Source: Sordariomycetes sp. S80-01Y
Taxonomy: Eukaryota > Ascomycota > Sordariomycetes
Reading direction: 5' to 3'
DNA: 64,000 bases
Assembly (NCBI GenBank): GCA_037042185.1
Contig: JAXQJY010000027.1
Location: 1,116,001 to 1,180,000, forward strand
Shown here piece by piece: positions 1 to 10,115 of this stretch. The notes beneath the pieces were generated by a model. That model saw only the letters and a program-made list of their open reading frames with translations. It was not told the DNA's origin and did not search any database. Position 1 is the first letter of the stretch; each line of letters opens with the position of its first letter. A program made the position numbers and the translations under genes.

Positions 1-880
1 TTGTAGGCGTACAAGGAATAAAGCTTGCGCGCACATGCGAACTTGATGCTGGCTACCTCATGCGTAACAGGACTTATCATCGGATCGGAAAGGCAATCTT
101 GACGCCGACTGATGTCAAGAAACATCGGATAGAGCCGTCCGGCATTCAGGGATATGGCGAGATTCAGTACTCCAAACGGACTCAGCCAATGATATGCTGA
201 GAAGTGAGTCCTGTTGGCGCCAACTGTGCTGCGTTATGCACGTCGCTGGCTGCCGGCGTTTAACAAGCGTCCCCCGTTGGCCCAATTTCCAGACCGGTGA
301 TCACAGTCAAGGCTACTTACCTCCCACCAGCGGCTGTTTCTGTCAATCGACATTGATGATAGGTATTACGGTGACCTCAGAGCGTGTTGCAGCGCCCGAA
401 TGCACATTCTATCCAATTTTCCGAATAACCGTCCCTTGTTCGTGGCATCGTAAGTGCGATGGTCAGCCTACCGTAGGTCACATGCAATTGGTTGCGACCG
501 GATTAGGCACGACCAACAGCCAACTACCTGGCTACCAACAATCAAGACAGCACTGGAACAAGATGACCCCCTCCCCCACCTCTGGCCCCCCCAACCACAC
601 CTCGAACTCTTCTTTCCGAGCTGCGCTTCCCTCTTCGCCCGGAAGCGAGCTGGTTCTGCTTGCGGTTTGATAGTTCGTCGCATGCATCCCTTTTGGTTTT
701 GCTATCTTTCGGTACCTTTTCTCGTCTCTTCATGGCTTCGACTATCATTGAGCTTTGAGCATATACGCCCGCTGCGCCTGGCCAGTAGATGAGCGAGAAG
801 AACGGGGGTTGTTTGTGTGCCCTACCGATGTACACTACGCGGTCAGCCCTCTGGACAATCACTCGAGAAGTTCGGTCAAG
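1..880. other. Left-edge intergenic region
   Basis: No open frame here has an initiating ATG, family similarity or splice signals that I can support. The right part, up to 880, is the promoter and 5' leader of the N-terminal amidase gene. An in-frame TTG-started extension from 755 exists, but the family N-terminus is reached at the ATG at 881, so the upstream part is treated as leader. Confidence 0.5.
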
Positions 881-3800
881 ATGCGCATCGGGTGTTTACA
901 GTTCTCTCCCCAGGTGGGAGACATAGAAAACAATCTTAACCGTGCTGATGCGGTCTTGTCAAAAGCAAACCCTGATGAGCTGGACCTTCTTGTGCTCCCC
1001 GAGCTGGCTTTCTCTGGTATGTGTGCCCAAGAGCTAGCCTTCTGCTGAGCCCTCTCAGTACAGCCTTGAATCGGGACTGATATGTCAGGATACAATTTTC
1101 GGTCTTTACAAGATATTGCGCCGTTTTTGGAGCCATCTGGATCTGGAATCTCATCTTTGTGGGCTCGGACTATGGCGCTCAAGTACAATTGCACCGTGAC
1201 AGTTGGGTATCCTGAGAAGGTGGACGTCTCTTCGAATTGGCCTACCGGACCAGAATATTACAACTCGACTATCGTTGTGAACGGAGATGGCGAAACAATA
1301 GCGAACTACCGCAAGCGCTTCCTATACTACACTGACGAATCTTGGGCTCTGGAGGGGGATCAAGGTTTCTATGAAGGATGCATTCCTGGTTTAGGCAACA
1401 CGTCGATAGGGATATGTAAGTCAGGGTTCTCGTTGTCCGGAGATAACCGCTAACTTGTGTAGGCATGGATTTGAAGTATAAACTCCTTCTGCTGTGCGAT
1501 TCGCACTCGCTAACTGATTCAAGCCCGTACAAGTTCGAAGCACCATGGCACGCCTTTGAGTTCGCATTCCATGTGTTGGAAGTTGAGTCAAATTTGGTCA
1601 TTCTTTCTATGGCATGGATGACGAGAGAAGAACGTCGCAGATATACGAGGATGCCGAATGAGCCCGACATGGAGACCTTGACGTATTGGGTGACCCGGCT
1701 TGAGCCCTTGATACGATCAAACTCAAAAGATGAGATTGTGGTCATTTTCTGCAATCGCACAGGCGTCGAGGACGACGTTACTTATGCTGGCACTAGTGCT
1801 GTAATCGGGATTCTTGATGGAGAGGTCAATGTCTACGGATTGCTAGGACGGGGTGAGAAAGAGCTCCTTGTGGTGGACACAAACAACCCACCATATGCCA
1901 AGTTGTTGTATCGGCCCCCGGAGCAAGGAGCTCGGGCCTCTCCGGGAAAGTTGGCCAAACCCAGCGAACCCGCGAGCCAAGAGGAGCAAAAACCTCCCGC
2001 GCAAGAGGATCCTAGGCAAGCTACGACATTACCTGCTCCTCATTGCCTGCCACAAGGGGCAGCTACACCTAGAGAGGCGACGTCAACCGGCCGAGGGACA
2101 CTGAAAAAACGGGCAGCTCCGATCATGATACCGCATGGGGCCTCTGTATTGTCCTCAACATCACCTACGGCGGAGTTCAATATCCCAACACCCTCAGCAC
2201 CCAGTCCTACGCCTATGGCTGTTCGTCCCAGACTAAGCATCCCAGAGTCTTCTTCTTTTTCGTCGCGTCAGTATACAGAAGACTATTCCGCCAGTGCGTC
2301 ATCGGCAATGTCAGTTCACTCCTTCAAGTCACAGAACTCTGAAGCCTCGATTCAAACTGTACGCTCAAATCCCCGACCTCCAGAGGATAGTACACCCTAC
2401 CCGCATAGCAGCACCCAGCCAAGCGGGTATCCTGACAGTCGGTGGGAGGCCGAGAAACGCATATACGGAGGCAATGTTACTATCGATCACTACGAAAGCC
2501 TGAGCCCCGTCACCCCTTCGGAAAACACGTCCACGGTTCCCTGGCAGCCGACCGATTCTCATCCGAACCCGTCGTTCAAATCTGCAAGCACATGGACCGC
2601 GGGGACAGTCATTGGCAAGAGACCAGAACCCTTTCCCTGGTCTAAGATTTCCACGACTATGGAGTCGGGCCGTGAACCCGCAGAAGTGGCCAACAAGACA
2701 CAAAACATGAGAGCTCGGGAATCAGTGACCGGCAACCCGCCGCTTCGGGCGACTACATCAAGGTCACCCCCTGAGCGGACAGTTGTCTCCAAAAGAGCAG
2801 ATCATACGACTCGAGATTCTATCAACCGAATTGACAAAGTGGATGCTGCCGGAACACCCGAGAGCCATTCCTTTCATTCTTCACCCGAACCTCGTGGCTC
2901 GAGCCGACTCGATCCACTGAAACGGGCTAGCTCGACCATCAACACACGCAACACTGGTCCTGCGAGAGGGTCACAGCTTCAGAAAATCTCTCAGCGCTCG
3001 AGCTCGGCCAGCGCGCTAAGAGAACCCCCTATCCAAGCGAACGGGAATGGGTTGCCGCAAGCTGTAGATCGGCCTCGGTCACCAAAATCACGAAACTGTA
3101 GCCGTAGCCGGCCGAGTGATTCCACAGATCTTAGTCTAGCGGACCCTCATATGATCCCAATTGTTGCGAGTCCGAGTATTTTTCGACGCAATTCTAACAC
3201 CCCCGACGCTAAGAGATCCCACCACTCGTCATCTCCAGCCAGCTCTCTCCAGCATCCTAGAGCTACACCATTGGATGCGGGCACCGACTCTAAGAATCGA
3301 GGAAACCCTTCAGGATCAACGAAAGCAACCCCGGTGCAGGCCAGCCCGCGGACTACCAGTCGTGGACGTCAGCCTCGAGCAAAGGAAAGCGATGACCTGA
3401 ACCAAGGCAGATCCTCTTCGAAAGACTCCATCTTGAATAACCAGCTTCATACTCGCGTCAGCAGACAAGAATCCAGAGAGAGCGGACGTCATACTCAGAG
3501 TGGGAGACGATCGTCGAGGTCTTCCAATCATCCGCCAAACCCGGTTCAGTACGAAAGGATCGAAGTCATTTCATGCTCCAACTGTCCTGTGCACGGGCAA
3601 CACTCAGATGCCTCAACGAGCGACCGAAGCACACCTGAACCCGCTTCGTTGACACACTCTTATTCGTGGCCCAGTCTGGACCCTGCCATGTCGCAGGATC
3701 ACGCTGAGGAACTGCGTGGCAATAGCTGTCTCACAGCTAGAAAACTACCAGTATCTCTTGAGACATTTGAAAGACCTTCCTCCGAGCCGACTCACAAGAT

Positions 3801-3945
3801 TACTGGGGTACAATCGGATACAGCATCGGTTCAGACTGGGCACATGGGGTCTCCCAGAGGCTCGCCGGCTGCCTCAAGCTTCGACCCTCCCACGCCCAAA
3901 GCGATGGCATTCGAGGTTGGTGACTTAACCGCTCCCACGTGTTGA
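881..3945 (+). CDS. NTA1: Protein N-terminal asparagine/glutamine amidase with long disordered tail
   Basis: Carbon-nitrogen hydrolase that deamidates N-terminal Asn or Gln of proteins, the first step of the Arg/N-degron route to ubiquitin-dependent turnover. Exons: 881-1016, 1089-1415, 1463-1475, 1524-3945 (965 aa). The third exon is 13 nt. The 48-nt intron after it (1476-1523) is a multiple of three and could be misread as coding, but removing it restores the family sequence CMDLNPYKFEAPW around the nucleophile. The nitrilase triad is visible: Glu41 in LPELAFSGYNF, Lys121 in NYRKRFLYY and Cys155 in GICMDL. The hydrolase domain occupies about residues 1-290. Residues 291-965 are a Ser/Pro/Arg-rich, low-complexity tail with no recognisable fold. 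The start has purine at -3. The family call is firm; the function of the tail is unknown. Confidence 0.93.
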
Positions 3946-4664
3946 GCTCAATGCCATGTTGCATAGGTTCTCACTGCAGCAAGATGAACCCATCGGTTGC
4001 GTGAAAAAAAAAAACCCCCCCAGCTAGATGTGAGCTTTCAAAGAGCTACCACCTTAGATGAAGCTCGATCGCTTATGGCCACGGGGAACCACTTCATATT
4101 TATGCTTAGCACGGTCAATAAATACCCGAGGAATTTATATTGATGACGGCAGCTTAGACGACTGAGAGGAATATAGTAAGTCGGCGGTGTGGTCAGCAGA
4201 TAGATTATGCCGTGCGTGGAATCTGTCTCCTTGGTTAGTTTCGCAGAAACCAAAAAAAAGAAGAAGAACATGTTCAAAACAAATCAGCTCTGTCAAAAAT
4301 GGAGACGCATAGATTACGTATCAACGACGTAAAGAAAGACGCAAAGAACAAAGTTGGATACTTTAAGTTCTCCCGAACTGACAAACCACAAAGCAAAATT
4401 CACCTGATTTCGTCGCGTGCGCAGGCTATGTGCGCATGCTGGTTCAGAGCTTCAGAATCTAGTCATCCAATATTTGGACAACACTATACTATAACTTGTT
4501 TGTTAGTTTCGACATCTAAGCCAGTAAGCCAATGTTTGCGATTGAAGCAGGGTATCTGGAGACGGGGATCCACTCACGACCGAGTGAAGTAGACACGACC
4601 TAGGATTCTGTCGGCAACATGTTGAGTGCGAAACGAAACCTAGTACCTCGCACACCCAATCGCC
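3946..4664. other. Intergenic region NTA1-APC5
   Basis: A 719-nt spacer between two plus-strand genes. It contains an A11 run directly followed by C7 at 4004-4021, probably in the NTA1 3' UTR, and otherwise the APC5 promoter. Short ORFs on both strands lack any family signal. Confidence 0.5.
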
Positions 4665-7131
4665 ATGGCTCGCTACCTGACGCCAGCCAAAATCGGACTG
4701 CTAGCCCTCATAGAACTCTACACCGAGGAGGCCGTACCCGGCGACGCCACGGTGCCCGTACTCTCATTCATAACATCCCACTTCACAGACCGCCCCGCGT
4801 CACCCACCAACGCGTCCACCCCCAGCAACCACGCGCAATGGTCCAAAGCCGAGCGCACCGTCTCGCTGGTTGTCAGCATCAAGGATTTCGAGAAACTGCT
4901 GGGAAGCTATGCCTTCGTCATGGGCATGCCGGGGCGCAAGCTCTGGGATCAATTCCTCGGCAAGCTGTGGGCCATTGACAGCCTGGATGAGATGCATGTC
5001 TTCTTTGAGAATCTGAGCGGCATGCTGGCAAAAAGCAAGAACGAACTGCGGAAAGAGAACGGCGGTGGGACGCCGGAGCCTGAGCCAGGTATCAAGTTGG
5101 CCAAGAACAGTCTGTTTGGAGCCTTTGTGAGGCGAGCCAGGGTCGAGCTGGGGCGCCTGAGGTGGCACGATACTACTGAGCTTTGGAAAGATTTTGTGAG
5201 ATACCGGCAGCCGACAGCAAATTATCTGAGGAGGAAGGTGTCGGGATTTGAGAGGACAAGCTTCGACAAGGTGCTGTGGCCGGATGGGAGGGCAGACTGG
5301 GACCCGGAGGATGCGGCTACTCTGGCAACGGTGGCATATGGGGATATGCTGGTTGGTGGACAGGGCACTCTACCCGTCAGCACCGATGATATTGAGACTC
5401 TCCTGGAGTTCCAGATCGAGAAGATGCAGAGTACGTCCTGCTCGAGCGCTATACTTCAGGAGGATGCTTACAGTCTCACAGAGTACGGCGGCCGGGTACC
5501 AGTGGAGATTCGACATCAGTTCCAAGACCTCCTCCACGATAGCTTCGTCATTCCAAGCTTGACGCACTACCTCAAGTATGCTCGATTTTAAAGCCTCAGA
5601 GTGCAGCTACTGACATCTACTCAGCTACCTCGAAGCATGGCGAGCCGGCGATTACACTACCGCCTTCGACCTCCTACATCGATACTTTGACTACACCATG
5701 CAGTCCCGCGACCGATTCTTCTATCACTACGCCCTCATGAACCTCGCTGTTCTCCAGTCAGACTTCGGTTGCTACAAGGAGGCCGTCGCCGCCATGTTGG
5801 AGACTGTTTCAACAGCACGAGAGAGTAGGGACATGACGTGCCTGAACTTTGCTCTGAACTGGCTTTTCCACTTCGGGAGGGCGCGTCCAGAACTGATGAA
5901 AGAGCTGGAGTCGAACAGCACACTTGGTTCTGGAAAAGAGAGTCTGGCCTTTCTGAGAGTTAAGGCTAAGGAAACCGGCATGTGGTCTCTTTGGAGCTCG
6001 GTGTTGGTTTCCGAGGCGAAGCTCGGACTCGTCAACGGAGACAGCATCGCCACGGCTGTCGAAGCTATGGTCAGGAGCTCCCAGATAAGCGTGGAGAGGA
6101 ACATGAAGGAGATGGCCGGCACCCACCTTTCAATGTACAGCGCACTCTGGGACCGTCTGGGAGTGGCGCACCTCAGCTCCGTCACCTCCGAAGTCTTCCT
6201 CAAGTGCCATGCCTCAAGTTCGAGCTTCGACAACGAATTGAAACACAGCACATGCTTGGCAATGATAGCCGCATATAAGGGCAAATACGAGGAAGCCCTT
6301 CAGCGACTCGAGAGCTTGGATGAGAATTGCCTGCGCTCGTGGAAAGCGAGCGAATACTGGCACAAATACCGAGGCATCATCAAACTCAAGCGTGACCTCA
6401 GGCATGGAAACCTCAGCGGCGCGGAGCAACTCCTCGACCAGCTCATGCAGTCCAAGCATGATGACCTAGAAACGGACCTTGCAATCCTCATCGACACATA
6501 TCATCTGGAGTACCTTGAACGGCGAGGTGATCTGCAGACGGCGTACTCAAAGGTCGACAGCATGATCTCCCAACTCCGCGAGGAAAACCGCGACATCTGC
6601 CTCCGCATCCGCTTGTTGCTGTGGCAAGTTCACCTTCTCGAAAAAGCTGGCCGACCACAGCGCGGCTTCTCAATCGCCATGAAGGCAGCAAGCCTCTCCT
6701 GGCGTGCTCGCCTGTTACCTCAACTCTGGCAATCCCTCGGCAAACTGTCGAACATCCTCATCTCCCTGGGAGAGTTCTCTGCCGCTTCGTCGATCCTCAC
6801 CGCCGTCTTACCACGCGCCCTCGAGTGCGAAACCTCCGAGATGAATGCCGTCCTGTATTCGTACCTGGCGGATGCCAGCATGGGCCTCGCAGGCAGGGAA
6901 GAGCCTAAGAGCAAGAAGCGCACAGAGTACATGACCGCTGCCATCGCGGCGGTCAACAAGGCCTTCGATTGGTACTCGAGCATCGAGGACGCGGGTAAAC
7001 AGTGCGAGATGATGGCGAAGAAGGCCATGATCATGAAGCTGAGCGGGGACATGAAGCTGGCTGCCAACTATGCGGCTGCGTACGTCAGCTTGAAGAAGAG
7101 TGCTGAGTTGCTGAGTCTGGGGGACCGGTGA
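4665..7131 (+). CDS. APC5: Anaphase-promoting complex subunit 5
   Basis: Scaffold subunit of the APC/C ubiquitin ligase, which drives the metaphase-anaphase transition and mitotic exit. Two exons, 4665-5575 and 5625-7131, joined across a 49-nt intron (GTATGC donor, CAG acceptor); the splice restores Asn-Tyr-Leu in frame (805 aa). The N-terminal half begins MARYLTPAKIGLLALIELY. The conserved APC5 TPR-like segment follows the splice, with a FFYHYALMNLAVLQSDFGCY stretch and NFALNWLFHFGRARP. The C-terminal half is helical repeat throughout. Length matches fungal APC5 proteins. An ATG at 4619 lies in another frame and is not used. The downstream neighbour CIA30 is convergent, 189 nt away. Confidence 0.95.
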
Positions 7132-7320
7132 ATCATGAAAAAGGAGGAAGGAGTTTAGGTGCTCGGCCTGATACGTATTATGTGTACATGAACCGGAGTT
7201 CGGGGTTGTTTCTACAATATTCTGTTAAAGGGGCAATACTGTCCCCTGAATGTCCGCATATCAGATCAACGCTCTCCGACATCATCCTCGGCCTATGGCA
7301 AGTGTGAAAGCCACGAGAGA

Positions 7321-8220
7321 CTACCAGTGAACCTTCTTTCCGTCCTTCGTCCTCAACTCGCTCTCCTCAACCTCGGTACCAGGGGTTCCCTTCTCCCCCA
7401 CGTCTCCCTTACCCACCAGCCTTGCCCCCTTCTCCCCATTCGTAGCCCACACCCTCTCGATACACAGCTCAAATGGTCCTTCCACCCTATCCGTCAGCCC
7501 GATGCCCACCGTCTTGACCTTCTGTCTCAACAGTTCTGTTTGCGGCTCAATCACAAACCCGTAGTTCGTCCTCACGAAATCATTCCACCTGACCAACACC
7601 GTCTCCCACTGTCCCGGCGTCCGCGCAAATAAGCGGTGCTGATGTAGGTCCGTCGGCTCGACGCCTTCTGTCTGTACGTTGATCATGTAGCTCCTGGCAT
7701 CGGACTTGATCCGCAGCGCGAGATAGGTGTACGGGTCAATGTCCCAGAAGGCGCGACCAAACAGTGTGGGTGGTTGGTCCGGCGTCCTGAAGCCGGCGTA
7801 GCCTGTGCGCTTGATCTTGGGCGTGTTGGGTGGTAGCTGCGTTGAGATGCTTCCGTGGAAGCGGGCGTAGGACTTGGGGTCGGAGGGAGAGGATTTCGGC
7901 GCGATGGAGGAGGTCGAGGTTGAGGTTGGCGAGGTGGGGGTTATTAGGTCGAGGTGTGATTTTGAGAAGCCGTGTATGATTTTGTCGGACATAACAATGC
8001 AGCTCGATACGTCGGCTTCATTATTGAAGGTGTAAAGCTCGCGGGGAGCTTGGGGTCCCTTGACGGCTTCGAGATTCCAGGCTGCGTCCAATGTTAGCTC
8101 CTGCTTAGACCTGCGCCACAGGGTCTAGAATCAATCTGTACCTATGCTGCCTCTTCGGACCATCTCATCGAAGCTCCGCCCTATGATGCTCTTCACGAGC
8201 AGCGGTGGTGTCGGCCTCAT
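7321..8220 (-). CDS. CIA30: Mitochondrial complex I intermediate-associated protein 30
   Basis: Assembly chaperone for the membrane arm of NADH:ubiquinone oxidoreductase (NDUFAF1/CIA30 family, galactose-binding-like fold), expected in mitochondria. Exons on the minus strand: 8220-8142 and 8081-7321, intron 60 nt, 279 aa. The first exon encodes a short basic N-terminus (MRPTPPLLVKSIIGRSFDEM), which could serve mitochondrial import. The second carries the CIA30 core: WNLEAVKG, YAGFRT, FWDIDPYTYLALRIKSDARSY, the GQWETVLVRWNDF segment, and VGIGLTDRVEGPFELCIERV near the C-terminus. It is convergent with APC5 and divergent from the MBA1-like gene. APC5 and CIA30 are also found together near the mating-type locus in other Pezizomycotina. 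Confidence 0.93.
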
Positions 8221-8668
8221 GGTGGGATGTGGTTCTGGGTATTCGTGGATGCGCCGGAGCGAGGAAGAGCCAATTGGCTCACCGTGAGGCGTGGGTCATG
8301 AGCTTCCTGTGTCAGAAAGCGACAGACGCAAATGAAATCAGAACGGGGTATCGTAGGGGCTGGTGAGTTGAAATACGTTGGATGTGGTCTTGATTCCCGA
8401 AGCTCGAAGCCGGCGTATGAGGTTGACGATCCGAAATTGACACCCGTCATTCACCCGAAAAAGGGAACGTCGGTCACCAATGTGTCCCACAACGGTGCTT
8501 GAGCCTGTGCGTCGCTACGGGCCAACATTCAGCCGGCACAATCCGACGATCTCGAAATTCTTCCCGTCTCGTCCAAGAGTCTGCATCTATAATCGCCAGA
8601 CCTCGATTATGACGGCGCATTGCCGGTAACGCCCCCTTTTCTTGTGCTTTCGACTCCGACGAAGCACA
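8221..8668. promoter_or_regulatory. Divergent promoter region CIA30 / MBA1-like
   Basis: A 448-nt region between two divergently transcribed genes for mitochondrial proteins. No specific operator could be identified by eye. The shared promoter is inferred from gene orientation. Confidence 0.45.
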
Positions 8669-9735
8669 ATGTCGCTCCCTTTCAAATTCACAACCGCCTC
8701 GGTCCTGAGGCGGCCGCTTCTGCCCTCGACCTTGTCTCATCCACCGTCGTACATCCTCCTCCGCAACAGACACTCCAAAGCCGACGCGACAGCCCGGCTC
8801 GCTCGCCGCGGTGTTAAGGATGGCGTGGCCAGAAGCGAAGCTCAACAACCGATATCGGAGGATGCGACCATTGCGAACCAGCAGCAGAAGAGCATGGAGT
8901 ATGCGCTGAGCCAGGGGATGAACCCGTTGATTCCCAGTACGTTTGGTTTTGTTCCGCCGGCCAGTGGACCTCAGTTGGTCTTTGGTTGGGGAAAACGCGT
9001 AGAAGATTCTCAAAGTAACAATTAGCAGCTACATTCGTCGCCCTCCCCCTAACCCAACTCCCCTCCTCGCCCAAAGACAAGCTCGCGTACCTTTGGTACC
9101 GCTTCCGTGGCTGGCTCAACAGCGTAGCCCTTATCTTCGGCACCAAGCTTGACAGCATGATGAACTGGAAGACACGACCACAGTTCAAGGCCCGCCTGTC
9201 CAAGATTCCCCCGACCGCGAAGATCATGTACCGCGAACTTCTCGAAGCGTTCGCCGCCGGCGACAAGGAGACGATAAAGAAGGTCTGCACGCCGCACCTC
9301 GCGAGCCAGTACAACAACGCGATCGACAAGCGCAGCAGGGGAGTCGGAGTTCGGTGGGAACTCGTCAAGTACAGCGGGAGCCCCAAGTTGAAGAGCTATA
9401 TGATCATCCCGATGAACTCCAAGAACAACGAGGTCTTGACGGAGCAGGCCGTCGTGGCCATCTCCTCGACGCAGCGGAGTAGCAAGTGGAACATGGCCCT
9501 CAACCAGCCGGTGCCCGGGAGCGAGAGGGAGCGGGATGGGGTCGAGTACGTCGTTCTGAAGCGAGAGTACAGCAAGGCCCTGTGGCGGCCGATAACCGAC
9601 TGGCAGATCTGGGGAACCACGGAGCCGACGACACTCAAGGCGATTCGGGACGATATGGAGATGATCAAGCAGAGGCAGATCGAGATGGCCGGGTGGAAGG
9701 TGAAGAACTCCAAGGAGAAGAAGAAGACGGCTTAG
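8669..9735 (+). CDS. MBA1: MBA1/mL45-like mitochondrial ribosome membrane receptor (Tim44-like domain)
   Basis: Predicted mitochondrial inner-membrane-associated protein that docks the mitoribosome for co-translational insertion; metazoan counterpart mL45. Exons 8669-8936 and about 9029-9735 (324 aa). The acceptor is ambiguous between AG at 9025 and AG at 9028, which changes one residue. The N-terminus is rich in Arg, Ser and Leu without acidic residues for about 37 residues, as in mitochondrial presequences. The C-terminal two thirds contain the Tim44/MBA1 domain: DKLAYLWYRFRGWLNS, a MYRELLEAFAAGD helix, VRWELVKYSG, VLKREYSKALWRPITDWQIWG. It ends in a basic Lys-rich tail. The family assignment rests on domain pattern and length; distinction between MBA1 and a mitoribosomal subunit name is a matter of nomenclature. 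Confidence 0.85.
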
Positions 9736-10115
9736 AGGCGACCTGGGATAGAAGAAGGGGAATGTGTATGAATGACTGTACCATCATTTGTATATTCTAC
9801 GAAGATACTGTAACTGGCGTTTGTCCACGGGCATAAGCGACAAAGATAATGGGCAAAGCCCGCGTCGAACGAAACTCGCACCAGCCTCTTTCTGACACAA
9901 CGTGCTTATCAATGAAGCAGCGAATAATGAGGCTCGCACATCAAGATGTTTGAATTATATTCTCTAATCAATGCGTCGAACATTTCGAATACCACTGATT
10001 AACGTCCCCCTCAGACTCCATTTTCTAGCCAACACCATCCACTCACCCGTCATTCTCCAACCACTTCGAACCAAAGCGCCTTACTCTCACAAGTACGCAT
10101 GGCGTTGGAGCAGGC
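9736..10115. other. Convergent intergenic region
   Basis: A 380-nt spacer between the 3' ends of the MBA1-like gene (plus) and the symporter gene (minus). It should hold both 3' UTRs. No further gene is seen. Confidence 0.5.
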
